Below, in pieces: positions 1 through 9,609 of a DNA stretch of 64,000 nucleotides (its first letter is position 1; each line of letters starts with the position of its first letter). The translations under genes were made by a program, and so were the position numbers. The notes beneath the pieces were generated by a model. The model searched no databases and was not told where the DNA came from. It worked only from the letters and a program-made list of their open reading frames with translations. The DNA comes from Paraburkholderia sartisoli (GTDB lineage: Bacteria; Pseudomonadota; Gammaproteobacteria; Burkholderiales; Burkholderiaceae). The DNA lies in assembly GCF_900107685.1 (NCBI RefSeq), contig NZ_FNRQ01000010.1, positions 62,001 through 126,000 on the forward strand. The letters are read 5' to 3'.

Positions 1-1
1 C

Positions 2-340
2 GCGAGCGCCGTGCGCCAGGGCGCGCGGCTGCGCGTCGCCACGAAGTACGTGGAAACCGCGCGCGAGCATTTTGCGGCGAAGGGCGTGCACGTCGACCTG
101 ATCAAGCTGTACGGATCGATGGAACTGGCTCCGCTCGTCGGTCTCGCCGATGCGATCGTCGATCTGGTGAGTTCGGGCGGCACGCTGCGCGCGAACAACC
201 TGGTCGAAGTCGAGGAGATCATGCAGATCTCGTCGCGGCTCGTCGTGAATCAGGCGGCGCTCAAGCTCAAGCGCGCGGCGCTGCGCCCGATTCTCGATGC
301 GTTCGAGCGCGCGTCGCACAGCTATAACGCGGCCGCCTGA
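2..340 (+). CDS. hisG: ATP phosphoribosyltransferase HisG, C-terminal part (5' end outside window)
   Basis: HisG condenses ATP with PRPP in the first step of histidine biosynthesis. Only the last 112 codons are present; the frame is open to the window edge, so the GTG at 11 is not the start. Visible are the segment with RVATKY near the start and the end of the periplasmic-binding-protein-like fold, with a run typical of short HisG (LYGSMELAPLVGLADAIVDLVSSG). The protein stops soon after this, without the regulatory C-terminal ACT-like domain of long HisG. This implies the short HisS type that works with HisZ; no hisZ lies in the window. It is followed after 131 bp by hisD on the same strand. 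Confidence 0.93.
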   Translation, partial: ASAVRQGARLRVATKYVETAREHFAAKGVHVDLIKLYGSMELAPLVGLADAIVDLVSSGGTLRANNLVEVEEIMQISSRLVVNQAALKLKRAALRPILDAFERASHSYNAAA

Positions 341-471
341 CCTGACCGGTCAAACGCGGCGGATACACAGCAACACGCAGCACCACACAGCAACAAGCAG
401 CAGGCAACACCGCGCAGCACCTGAAGAATCCGCACGAGCAGTGCGCGCGCTTTACCGAAACGGATACCCGT

Positions 472-1794
<1,323 letters not shown>

Positions 1795-1909
1795 GCGCAA
1801 CACCGCGTTCATCGCGGGTAACACAACAAACAAGAATACTGGCCAACCAGGGCGGCGCGCATGCCGCCCGTGTCAGGCTGGCGCGCCGCGCGCGCCGGCC
1901 CACCCCATC

Positions 1910-2980
1910 ATGACGACACCACAAGACATCATCCGTCGCGACGTGCTCGCGATGACCAGCTATCCCGTGCCCGACGCGACCGGCTTCATCAAGCTGGACG
2001 CGATGGAAAATCCGTTTACGCTGCCACCGGTGCTGGCCGCGCATCTCGGCGAGCACCTGGCTGGCGTCGCGCTGAACCGTTATCCGGCGCCGCGTCCGGA
2101 AGCGCTGATCGAAAAGATCAAGCGCGCGATGAACGTGCCCGCTTCGTGCGACGTGCTGCTCGGCAACGGCTCGGACGAGATCATCAGCATGATCTCGATG
2201 GTGTGCGCGAACCCCGGCGCGAAAGTGCTGGCGCCGGTGCCGGGCTTCGTCATGTATCAGATGTCCGCGAAACTGGCGCACCTGGAGTTCATCGGTGTGC
2301 CGTTGAAGTCCGATTTCACGCTCGACGCCGACGCGATGATCGCGGCAATCGCCGAACATCAGCCGGCCATTGTCTATCTGGCCTACCCGAACAACCCGAC
2401 CGGCACGCTCTACGACGACGCCGACATGGAGCGCATCATCGCGGCGGCGACCCGGAGCCTCGTCGTGATCGACGAGGCCTATCAGCCGTTCGCGCAGCAA
2501 AGCTGGCTACCGCGCGCCGACCAGTTCGACAACGTCGTCGTGATGCGCACGGTGTCGAAACTCGGTCTTGCCGGAATCCGGCTGGGCTACCTGGCGGGCC
2601 GCCCGACGTGGCTCAACGAGATCGACAAGGTGCGCCCGCCATATAACGTCAACGTGCTGACGCAGGCAGCCGCGAGCTTCCTGCTCGATCATATCGACGT
2701 GCTCGACTCGCAGGCCGCCGAACTGCGCGCGCAGCGCACGAAGCTGGCCGGGGCCGTGGCCGCGCTGCCGGGCGCCGAAGTGTTCCCGAGCGCCGGCAAT
2801 TTCCTGCTGGTGCGCGTGCCGGACGCGTCAATCCTGTTCGAGACGCTGCTGACAGCGCGGATATTGATCAAAAACGTGGGTAAAATGCACCCATTGCTGG
2901 CCAATTGTGTGCGTTTGACGGTCGGATCGGCCGAAGAAAACGCCCAGTTGCTCGCCGCATTGAAGCTCGTGCTGCATTGA
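1910..2980 (+). CDS. hisC: histidinol-phosphate aminotransferase
   Basis: HisC is a PLP-dependent class I/II aminotransferase that converts imidazole-acetol phosphate and glutamate to histidinol phosphate. The 356-residue protein shows the N-terminal KLDAMENP substrate loop, GNGSDEII near residue 85, YPNNPTG at 159-165, the VIDEAY Asp/Tyr pair near 187-191, and the Schiff-base lysine at residue 217 in TVSKLGLAG. A longer reading frame begins upstream, but ATG 1910 gives the normal family N-terminus. It sits 115 bp after hisD and 63 bp before hisB. Confidence 0.96.
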   Translation: MTTPQDIIRRDVLAMTSYPVPDATGFIKLDAMENPFTLPPVLAAHLGEHLAGVALNRYPAPRPEALIEKIKRAMNVPASCDVLLGNGSDEIISMISMVCANPGAKVLAPVPGFVMYQMSAKLAHLEFIGVPLKSDFTLDADAMIAAIAEHQPAIVYLAYPNNPTGTLYDDADMERIIAAATRSLVVIDEAYQPFAQQSWLPRADQFDNVVVMRTVSKLGLAGIRLGYLAGRPTWLNEIDKVRPPYNVNVLTQAAASFLLDHIDVLDSQAAELRAQRTKLAGAVAALPGAEVFPSAGNFLLVRVPDASILFETLLTARILIKNVGKMHPLLANCVRLTVGSAEENAQLLAALKLVLH

Positions 2981-3043
2981 CCGCCAGCGTCCAGCCGCAC
3001 GCATTGACAGCCTCCATTTTCTAGTTCGATTCAAGGAATTCCC

Positions 3044-3631
3044 ATGCGCCAGGCGGAAGTCGTTCGCAACACCAGCGAAACGCAGATCCGTGTGAAGATC
3101 AATCTGGACGGCACCGGCGTGCAGAAGCTCGCCACCGGCGTCCCGTTTCTCGACCACATGCTCGACCAGATCGCGCGGCATGGGTTGTTCGATCTCGACA
3201 TCGAAGCGCATGGCGACCTGCATATCGACGACCATCACACCGTCGAAGACACCGGCATCACGCTCGGCCAGGCCGTCGCGAAGGCGATCGGCGACCGCAA
3301 GGGCATCCGCCGCTATGGCCACGCGTACGTGCCGCTCGACGAAGCGCTGTCGCGCGTCGTGATCGACTTTTCCGGCCGTCCGGGCCTCGAATTCCATGTG
3401 CCGTTCACGCGCGCGCGCATCGGCACGTTCGACGTCGATCTCTCCATCGAATTCTTCCGCGGCTTCGTGAACCACGCGGGCGTGACGCTTCATGTCGACA
3501 ATCTCCGCGGCCTGAACGCCCATCACCAGATGGAAACCGTGTTCAAGGCCTTTGGCCGGGCGCTGCGGATGGCCGTCGAGATGGATGAACGCGCGGCGGG
3601 GCAGATTCCGTCGACCAAGGGAAGTCTGTAA
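3044..3631 (+). CDS. hisB: imidazoleglycerol-phosphate dehydratase
   Basis: HisB dehydrates imidazole glycerol phosphate to imidazole acetol phosphate. At 195 residues this is the monofunctional dehydratase, not the enterobacterial fusion with histidinol-phosphate phosphatase, so the phosphatase must be encoded elsewhere. Metal-binding His/Glu motifs typical of the family are visible: FLDHMLDQIARHG, DIEAHGDLHIDDHHTVEDTGI, and the C-terminal LNAHHQMETVFKAFGRAL. An AAGGAA-type ribosome site precedes ATG 3044. It is followed after 42 bp by a MarC membrane protein, which is inserted between hisB and hisH. Confidence 0.97.
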   Translation: MRQAEVVRNTSETQIRVKINLDGTGVQKLATGVPFLDHMLDQIARHGLFDLDIEAHGDLHIDDHHTVEDTGITLGQAVAKAIGDRKGIRRYGHAYVPLDEALSRVVIDFSGRPGLEFHVPFTRARIGTFDVDLSIEFFRGFVNHAGVTLHVDNLRGLNAHHQMETVFKAFGRALRMAVEMDERAAGQIPSTKGSL

Positions 3632-3673
3632 AAGACATACCGGACCGGCGACGCTCTCGCGCGCCGGCTAGCG

Positions 3674-4294
3674 ATGGATATCATCAAGTCGTTTATTTCG
3701 CTGCTGGCGCTGATCAATCCGGTCGGCGCCATCCCGTTCTTTTTGAGCCTCACCGCGCAGCAATCGGACACCGAGCGGCGCCGCACGATCCGTATCGCAT
3801 CGATTTCGGTGTTCTGCGTGATCGGCGTGACGACGATGCTCGGCCAGCAGATCATCAGCTTCTTTGGCATCTCGGTGGGGTCGCTCGAAGTGGGCGGCGG
3901 CATCATCATGCTGCTGATGGCGATCAACATGCTGAACGCGCAGATCGGCAACAGCCGCTCGACGCCGGAAGAGCGCCACGAGGCCGAGCAGAAGGACAAC
4001 GTCGCGGTCGTGCCGCTGGCGATTCCGCTATTGACCGGGCCGGGTGCGATCAGCACGGTCATCGTCTATTCGGCCAGTTCACATCATTGGTACGACCGGG
4101 TTAGTCTTGTGGCTATCGGCGCGGTTCTCGCGGTGATCTGCTTCTTTTCGCTGCGGCTTGCCGAACCGATCGCCCGCTGGGTCGGTCGCACGGGGATCAA
4201 TATCGGCACGCGGCTGATGGGGTTGATGTTGTCGGCACTGGCGGTGGAATTCATCGTCGACGGATTAAAGGCATTGCTGCCGAACTTGAGATGA
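3674..4294 (+). CDS. MarC family inner-membrane protein
   Basis: This is a 206-residue, very hydrophobic protein of the MarC/YhgN family. About six membrane helices can be read, with the family features LINPVGAIPFFLSLT near the N-terminus and VPLAIPLLTGPGAIST in the middle. The biochemical role of the family is not established; the early link to multidrug resistance was not upheld. Its TGA stop overlaps the ATG of hisH (ATGA at 4291-4294), so translation of the two is probably coupled. That places a membrane protein of unknown function inside the histidine operon, an order I recall from other Burkholderiaceae. Confidence 0.9.
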   Translation: MDIIKSFISLLALINPVGAIPFFLSLTAQQSDTERRRTIRIASISVFCVIGVTTMLGQQIISFFGISVGSLEVGGGIIMLLMAINMLNAQIGNSRSTPEERHEAEQKDNVAVVPLAIPLLTGPGAISTVIVYSASSHHWYDRVSLVAIGAVLAVICFFSLRLAEPIARWVGRTGINIGTRLMGLMLSALAVEFIVDGLKALLPNLR

Positions 4295-4932
4295 AGACTT
4301 CAATTGCAATTGTGGATTACGGCATGGGCAACCTGCGCTCGGTGGCGCAGGCGCTGAAACAGGCCGCGCCCGAAGCGGACGTGGCAATCGTCGACCGGCC
4401 GGAAGCGATCCGCTCGGCCGACCGCGTCGTGCTGCCGGGCCAGGGCGCGATGCGCGACTGCATGCGCTCGCTCTCCGAATCCGGCCTGCAGGACGCCGTG
4501 ATCGAGGCGTCGCGCTCGAAGCCGCTGATGGGCGTATGCGTCGGCGAGCAGATGCTGTTCGACTGGAGCGCCGAGGGCGATACGCGCGGGCTCGGGCTGA
4601 TGCCGGGCAAGGTCGTGCGCTTCGAGCTGGACGGCCAGCTGCAGGACGACGGCTCGCGCTTCAAGGTGCCGCAGATGGGCTGGAACCGCGTGCGCCAGGC
4701 GCAGCCGCATCCGTTGTGGGACGGCGTGCCGGACAACAGCTTTTTTTACTTCGTACACAGCTATTACGTGGTGCCGGACGATGCCGCACATACGTCGGGC
4801 GAAACCGTGTACGGTGTGCCTTTTACGTCAGCGGTGGCGCGGGACAACATTTTCGCGACCCAGTTTCACCCGGAAAAGAGCGCCAGCGCGGGTTTGCGCA
4901 TGTATCGCAACTTCGTCCACTGGAACCCGTGA
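4291..4932 (+). CDS. hisH: imidazole glycerol phosphate synthase, glutamine amidotransferase subunit
   Basis: HisH is the class I glutamine amidotransferase that supplies ammonia to HisF; together they make imidazole glycerol phosphate and AICAR. The 213-residue protein has the N-terminal IVDYGMGNLRS, the oxyanion strand VLPGQGAM (Gly-Gln rather than the more usual Gly-Val), the catalytic Cys83 in GVCVGEQ, and the His/Glu pair in QFHPEKS near the C-terminus. The start overlaps the marC stop by four bases. The partner hisF lies downstream with hisA between them. Confidence 0.97.
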   Translation: MKTSIAIVDYGMGNLRSVAQALKQAAPEADVAIVDRPEAIRSADRVVLPGQGAMRDCMRSLSESGLQDAVIEASRSKPLMGVCVGEQMLFDWSAEGDTRGLGLMPGKVVRFELDGQLQDDGSRFKVPQMGWNRVRQAQPHPLWDGVPDNSFFYFVHSYYVVPDDAAHTSGETVYGVPFTSAVARDNIFATQFHPEKSASAGLRMYRNFVHWNP

Positions 4933-5117
4933 ACGTGTTCTGGCTTCCTCGTCGTCCAATGCGCCTTACCCGGCGTGGACGTCACGGCATCGGGCGAACC
5001 CGGCCCAATGCCGGCAAGGATGCTGAAAGACTTGTACTAAACTAGCGAGACGGCGCTGATGCCTGCCTGCGGGCTGGCGCCGACATTCAACTTCTTCCCA
5101 GACAACACCCGATTGCT

Positions 5118-5870
5118 ATGCTGCTGATTCCGGCCATCGACCTGAAAGACGGTCAGTGTGTACGCCTCAAACAAGGCGATATGGACCAGGCGACGATTTT
5201 CTCCGAAGAGCCGGCGGCGATGGCCCGACATTGGGTCAACCGCGGCGCGCGGCGCCTGCATCTCGTCGATCTGAACGGCGCGTTCGCCGGCAAGCCGCGA
5301 AACGAAGATGCGATCCGCGCGATCATCGACGAAGTCGGCGGCGAGATTCCCGTCCAGCTGGGCGGCGGTATCCGCGACCTGAACACGATCGAGCGCTATC
5401 TCGACGACGGCCTGTCCTACGTCATCATCGGCACGGCCGCCGTGAAGAACCCGGGCTTCCTGCAGGACGCCTGCACGGCGTTCGGCGGCCATATCATCGT
5501 CGGGCTGGATGCGAAGGACGGCAAGGTCGCCACCGACGGCTGGAGCAAGCTGACCGGCCACGAAGTGGTGGATCTGGGCCGCAAGTTCGAGGACTACGGC
5601 TGCGAATCGATCATCTACACCGACATCGGCCGCGACGGCATGCTCCAGGGCATCAACATCGAAGCGACGGTGCGCCTCGCGCGCGCGGTGAAGATTCCGG
5701 TGATCGCAAGCGGCGGCCTGTCGAACCTCACCGATATCGAATCGCTGTGCGAAGTCGAAGGCGAGGGTATCGAAGGCGTGATCTGCGGGCGCGCGATCTA
5801 CTCGGGCGACCTCGATTTCGCGGCCGCGCAGACGCATGCGGACCGGCTGCGCGAATCCGACGACGCCTGA
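5118..5870 (+). CDS. hisA: ProFAR isomerase (phosphoribosylformimino-AICAR isomerase)
   Basis: HisA is a TIM-barrel isomerase that opens the ribose ring of ProFAR to give PRFAR, the substrate of HisHF. In 250 residues the catalytic Asp8 is in LIPAIDLKDG and the second catalytic Asp is in YTDIGRDGM. The two phosphate-binding loops appear as QLGGGIRD and IASGGLSN. The gap to hisH is 185 bp and contains no other gene that I can support. HisA and HisF are ancient paralogues and are both present here, 132 bp apart. Confidence 0.97.
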   Translation: MLLIPAIDLKDGQCVRLKQGDMDQATIFSEEPAAMARHWVNRGARRLHLVDLNGAFAGKPRNEDAIRAIIDEVGGEIPVQLGGGIRDLNTIERYLDDGLSYVIIGTAAVKNPGFLQDACTAFGGHIIVGLDAKDGKVATDGWSKLTGHEVVDLGRKFEDYGCESIIYTDIGRDGMLQGINIEATVRLARAVKIPVIASGGLSNLTDIESLCEVEGEGIEGVICGRAIYSGDLDFAAAQTHADRLRESDDA

Positions 5871-6002
5871 AGCGGGGCGCGTCTTTCGTGCGCTGCTGCC
5901 GGCGCGGGCGGCCGGACACGCCGCCGCGGCATCCGGTAACGGGCACCCCGTCGCTCGTGGCGAGCGGCTTCATCAGCGGCACTGGCAAGAATTTGCAAGA
6001 TC

Positions 6003-6779
6003 ATGGCTCTAGCTAAACGCATCATCCCCTGTCTCGACGTCACCGCTGGACGCGTGGTGAAGGGCGTCAACTTCGTCGAACTGCGCGATGCGGGCGACCC
6101 GGTCGAAATCGCGCGTCGCTACGACGATCAGGGCGCCGACGAACTCACCTTCCTCGACATCACCGCGACTTCCGACCAGCGCGACCTGATCCTGCCGATC
6201 ATCGAGGCGGTCGCGTCGCAGGTGTTCATTCCGCTCACGGTCGGCGGCGGCGTGCGCGCGGTCGCGGACGTGCGGCGGCTGCTCAACGCCGGCGCGGACA
6301 AGATCAGCATGAACTCGTCGGCGGTCGCGAACCCGCAGCTCGTGCGCGACGCGACGGACAAATACGGCTCGCAGTGCATCGTCGTCGCGATCGACGCGAA
6401 GCGCGTGTCGCAGGAAGGCGAGGCGCCGCGCTGGGAAGTGTTCACGCACGGCGGGCGCAAGGCCACCGGGCTCGACGCGATCGAGTGGGCCCGCAAGATG
6501 GCCGGACTCGGCGCGGGCGAGATCCTGCTGACCAGCATGGACCGCGACGGCACGAAAAGCGGCTTCGATCTGGCGCTTACGCGCGCGGTATCGGACGCGG
6601 TGCCGGTTTCGGTGATCGCTTCGGGCGGCGTCGGCTCGCTGCAGCATCTGGCCGATGGCATCACGGAAGGCCGCGCGGACGCCGTGCTGGCCGCCAGCAT
6701 CTTCCACTATGGCGAGCACACTGTCGGCGAGGCCAAGCGCTTCATGGCCGATCAGGGCATTTCAGTGAGGTTGACGTGA
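6003..6779 (+). CDS. hisF: imidazole glycerol phosphate synthase, cyclase subunit
   Basis: HisF is the TIM-barrel cyclase that uses ammonia from HisH to form imidazole glycerol phosphate. The 258-residue sequence shows catalytic Asp12 in IIPCLDV, the second catalytic Asp in VVAIDAKRV, and the phosphate loops VGGGVR and IASGGVGS. The motif LLTSMDRDGTKSGFD is diagnostic for HisF rather than HisA. Its TGA stop overlaps the GTG start of hisI (GTGA at 6776-6779), a sign of translational coupling. Confidence 0.97.
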   Translation: MALAKRIIPCLDVTAGRVVKGVNFVELRDAGDPVEIARRYDDQGADELTFLDITATSDQRDLILPIIEAVASQVFIPLTVGGGVRAVADVRRLLNAGADKISMNSSAVANPQLVRDATDKYGSQCIVVAIDAKRVSQEGEAPRWEVFTHGGRKATGLDAIEWARKMAGLGAGEILLTSMDRDGTKSGFDLALTRAVSDAVPVSVIASGGVGSLQHLADGITEGRADAVLAASIFHYGEHTVGEAKRFMADQGISVRLT

Positions 6780-7183
6780 ACGCGTCCGCGGAAAACTGGC
6801 TGGACAGGGTCAAATGGGACGCGAACGGCCTCGTGCCGGTCATCGCCCAGGAAGCCACGACGAACGACGTGCTGATGTTCGCGTGGATGAACCGCGAAGC
6901 GCTCGCCAAAACCATCGAACTGGGCCGCGCCGTGTATTTCTCGCGCTCGCGCCAGCGCCTGTGGTTCAAGGGCGAAGAGTCCGGCCACGTCCAGAACGTG
7001 CATGAAGTGCGGCTCGACTGCGACGAAGACGTCGTGCTGCTGAAGGTCGAGCAGGTGTCGGGCATCGCGTGCCACACCGGCCGTCACTCGTGTTTTTTCC
7101 AGAAATTCGAAGGCTCGGCTGACGACGGCGAATGGGTTGCCGTCGAACCGGTGCTGAAAGACCCCGAACACATCTACAAATGA
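6776..7183 (+). CDS. hisI: phosphoribosyl-AMP cyclohydrolase
   Basis: HisI opens the purine ring of phosphoribosyl-AMP, a zinc-dependent step. The 135-residue product reads as a stand-alone cyclohydrolase: NDVLMFAWMNREAL, YFSRSRQRLWFKGEESGH, DCDEDVVLLKV, and the cysteine-containing GIACHTGRHSCFF. The frame is open far upstream through hisF, but the GTG at 6776, overlapping the hisF stop, gives the conserved N-terminus. In enterics this domain is fused to HisE; here the two are separate and overlap by ATGA. Confidence 0.95.
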   Translation: MNASAENWLDRVKWDANGLVPVIAQEATTNDVLMFAWMNREALAKTIELGRAVYFSRSRQRLWFKGEESGHVQNVHEVRLDCDEDVVLLKVEQVSGIACHTGRHSCFFQKFEGSADDGEWVAVEPVLKDPEHIYK

Positions 7184-7563
7184 CGCAATCCACGCAATCC
7201 ACTCCCACGACGACCGATACGCTGCTGCGCCTCGCTGCCATCATCGACAGCCGCAAGGGTGGCGACCCGGACACGTCGTATGTCTCGCGCCTGTTCGACA
7301 AGGGCGACGACGCGGTGTTGAAGAAAATCGGCGAGGAAGCGACCGAGGTCGTGCTCGCGGCCAAGGACACGCGTCACGGCGGCGCGCCGACGGCGCTGGT
7401 CGGCGAAGTGGCCGATCTGTGGTTTCATTGTCTCGTGATGCTGTCGCATTTCGATCTGGGCCCGGCGGAAGTGCTCGCTGAACTCGAGCGTCGCGAAGGC
7501 ACCTCGGGCATCGAGGAAAAAGCCCTGCGCAAAAGCCGCGAGCGCGAGCAGAACGGCGACTAG
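7180..7563 (+). CDS. hisE: phosphoribosyl-ATP diphosphatase
   Basis: HisE hydrolyses phosphoribosyl-ATP to phosphoribosyl-AMP and pyrophosphate, the second step of the pathway. The 127-residue protein is all-alpha MazG-like. Key segments are KGGDPDTSYVSRLFDKG, KIGEEATEVVLAAKD with the metal-binding Glu residues, and VGEVADLWFHCLVML. ATG 7180 overlaps the hisI stop; a longer reading frame beginning upstream would run inside hisI and is not needed. It is the last histidine gene of the cluster. Confidence 0.95.
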   Translation: MTQSTQSTPTTTDTLLRLAAIIDSRKGGDPDTSYVSRLFDKGDDAVLKKIGEEATEVVLAAKDTRHGGAPTALVGEVADLWFHCLVMLSHFDLGPAEVLAELERREGTSGIEEKALRKSREREQNGD

Positions 7564-7677
7564 GGCGGCAACCGGAATCGCAACTGGAGCCGCAGGCGGG
7601 GATGGCAGTCGAAGACCCGCCGCACGCGCCCGGCATGTACACGTGCAAGCCAGCTGAACTGAGAAGGAGACGCAGAG

Positions 7678-8073
7678 ATGGAACAGTCGCAGGGCGGATA
7701 CCCGCCTCCGTCTTACCAGAGCGTGACCGAAATCGATCGCCAGCGGAGCCTTCGCACGCTCACGCATATCCTGTACGGTCTCTACGCGATCTACTGGCTG
7801 ACCGGCGGTCTGACCGCGCTGGTCGCGATCATCATCAACTATGTCAAACGGCCCGATGTGACCGGAACGCCCTTTGAAGCGCACTTCAACTGGCAGATCC
7901 GCACCTTCTGGTGGGGCTTGCTCGGTCACGTGATCGGAATCGCGCTTTTCATCGTGCTGATCGGCGTGCCGATTCTGTGGGCTGTCGCGATCTGGATGTT
8001 GTACCGTATTATCAAAGGCTGGCTTTATCTGTACGACAACAAGCCATTGATGAATCCGCGCGCGTGGTTTTGA
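7678..8073 (+). CDS. small membrane protein, DUF4870-like
   Basis: The product has 131 residues. After a polar N-terminus rich in Gln, Gly and Pro, there are roughly three hydrophobic helices (about residues 30-55, 78-100 and 100-118). The pattern HFNWQIRTFWWGLL followed by a glycine-rich helix resembles DUF4870/TIC20-like membrane proteins. I know of no biochemical role. GGAG-type ribosome site AGAAGGAGACGCAG precedes ATG 7678. It sits between hisE and the HIT gene on the same strand, so it may be the distal part of the his transcript. Confidence 0.8.
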   Translation: MEQSQGGYPPPSYQSVTEIDRQRSLRTLTHILYGLYAIYWLTGGLTALVAIIINYVKRPDVTGTPFEAHFNWQIRTFWWGLLGHVIGIALFIVLIGVPILWAVAIWMLYRIIKGWLYLYDNKPLMNPRAWF

Positions 8074-8118
8074 CCGTATCCATCCTGAGGCCACCCGCGT
8101 CAGCGTTTCACTGAGACC

Positions 8119-8487
8119 ATGAGCCACGACACTTCTAGTTGCCTGTTCTGCAAGATCGCCGCTGGCGATATTCCCTCGACCAAAGTGCATGAGGACGACG
8201 AGTTCGTCGCGTTTCGCGATATCCGTCCGGCGGCCGAAACCCACGTGCTCGTCATTCCCCGCAAGCATATCGAAACGCTGTCGAACTGCACGCAGGACGA
8301 CTCGGCCCTGCTTGGTAGAATGCTTGTACTGGTCGCGCGTCTCGCCGACAAACTGGGCGTGGCGTACACCGGTGGCGAAACCGGCTTTCGCACGGTCATC
8401 AATACCGGTCCCGGCGGCGGGCAGGAGGTGTATCACCTGCACGCACACATCCTGGCAGGACCGCGCCCGTGGCAGCGCATGGGGTGA
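8119..8487 (+). CDS. HIT family protein (HinT-like nucleotide hydrolase)
   Basis: This is a histidine-triad protein of 122 residues, full length for the HinT branch, which hydrolyses adenosine phosphoramidates and related nucleotides. Features visible are CLFCKIAAGDIP at the N-terminus, the strand HVLVIPRKHI, and the active-site triad EVYHLHAHIL with histidines at 106, 108 and 110, followed by GPRPW. The Cys-x-x-Cys at residues 8-11 could bind zinc, as in some HIT proteins. The gene follows the his cluster and precedes tatA by 286 bp. Confidence 0.92.
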   Translation: MSHDTSSCLFCKIAAGDIPSTKVHEDDEFVAFRDIRPAAETHVLVIPRKHIETLSNCTQDDSALLGRMLVLVARLADKLGVAYTGGETGFRTVINTGPGGGQEVYHLHAHILAGPRPWQRMG

Positions 8488-8773
8488 GGCCGGCGCGGCG
8501 CAGGCGTACACGATACGCCGCGCGGCGACAACCGCGCTTCGCGGCGGGATTTTGGCCGCGCACAATGGCGGGCTGGCAAAAAGTGGCGATCAGCCGGTTG
8601 CAATGTAATAACGCGGGCGGGCTGATCCATTCATAATGAAGCGAACGTGCGACCGGTGGTTTTCGGCAGTATCGTAGACATGGGACGCGAGCGCTTCGAA
8701 TCATGCCGCAAGGCAGACGATGTTCGCCGCGAATGAGCGTACAGACGCGGCGGCGGGGTTAAGGAGAGTTTTC

Positions 8774-9010
8774 ATGGGTTCGTTGAGTATTTGGCACTGG
8801 CTGATCGTGTTGCTGATTGTGGCGCTGGTGTTCGGCACGAAGAAACTGCGCAACATCGGTACCGATCTGGGCGGCGCGGTGAAGGGTTTCAAGGAAGGCA
8901 TGAAGGAAGCTGAAACGCCCGCCGATGCGCAGGCGCGTGAATTGCCGCGCACGGGCACCGTCGATGTCGACACCAAGGAAAAAGCGCCGCATTCCGGCGA
9001 CTCCCGCTAA
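8774..9010 (+). CDS. tatA: Sec-independent protein translocase TatA
   Basis: TatA forms the pore-like oligomer that moves folded proteins across the inner membrane. The 78-residue product starts with a short periplasmic segment, a single membrane helix at about residues 6-20, the FGTKKLRNIG hinge and an amphipathic helix (GGAVKGFKEGMKEAE), then a polar tail. AAGGAG six to eight bases upstream supports ATG 8774 over the upstream ATG at 8720. It is followed by tatB after 37 bp and by tatC, forming a standard tatABC operon. Confidence 0.96.
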   Translation: MGSLSIWHWLIVLLIVALVFGTKKLRNIGTDLGGAVKGFKEGMKEAETPADAQARELPRTGTVDVDTKEKAPHSGDSR

Positions 9011-9047
9011 AAACGCGGCAGCCCCGCACTGACGGAAAGCTCATTCC

Positions 9048-9575
9048 ATGCTGGACCTCGGTCTAACCAAGATGGCGCTGATCGGCGTCGTCGCGCTGGT
9101 CGTGCTCGGGCCGGAGCGCCTGCCGCGCGTCGCACGCACGGCTGGCGCGCTGTTCGGGCGCGCCCAGCGCTATATCAACGACGTGAAGTCCGAAGTCACG
9201 CGTGAGATCGAGCTGGACGAACTGCGCCGCATGAAGACGGAGTTCGAATCGGCTGCCAGCGGCGTCGAGAGCACGATCCACGACAATCTGCGCAAGCACG
9301 AGTCCGAACTGAACGACGCGTGGAATGCCGGCACGTCGGTATCGTCGAGTATTGCAGGCGGCGGGTCCGGATACGACGCGTCTTCCACCGACGGCACGTC
9401 ATGGCGCAGCACGATCACCTCCACACCGAAGCGCAAGAACTGGCGCGTCAAGCAGACGGCGGCGCCGACCTGGTACAAGCGCGCCACCTTGCGGCGCACC
9501 CGCGTGCAGTCGGGGGCGGCGCGCGTCGCGCGGCACACGCCGGTGAGCCTGCGCCGTCCGACACGCTTCTTCTGA
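9048..9575 (+). CDS. tatB: Sec-independent protein translocase TatB
   Basis: TatB pairs with TatC as the receptor for twin-arginine signal peptides. The 175-residue protein begins MLDLGLTKMALIG, has one membrane helix and then the conserved VLGPERLPRVARTAG hinge, followed by an amphipathic helix and a long coiled acidic/basic region. The C-terminal 50 residues are Ser/Thr- and then Arg-rich and look poorly ordered. It lies between tatA and tatC. Confidence 0.95.
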   Translation: MLDLGLTKMALIGVVALVVLGPERLPRVARTAGALFGRAQRYINDVKSEVTREIELDELRRMKTEFESAASGVESTIHDNLRKHESELNDAWNAGTSVSSSIAGGGSGYDASSTDGTSWRSTITSTPKRKNWRVKQTAAPTWYKRATLRRTRVQSGAARVARHTPVSLRRPTRFF

Positions 9576-9609
9576 TGTCCCCAGCGAAACACTTCAACCG
9601 AGGGCCGGC

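Noticed and set aside
6776..7563. Frameshifted hisIE fusion
   Set aside because: hisI and hisE each have a full domain and meet in a regular ATGA overlap. Separate genes are common in non-enteric bacteria, so no frameshift is needed.
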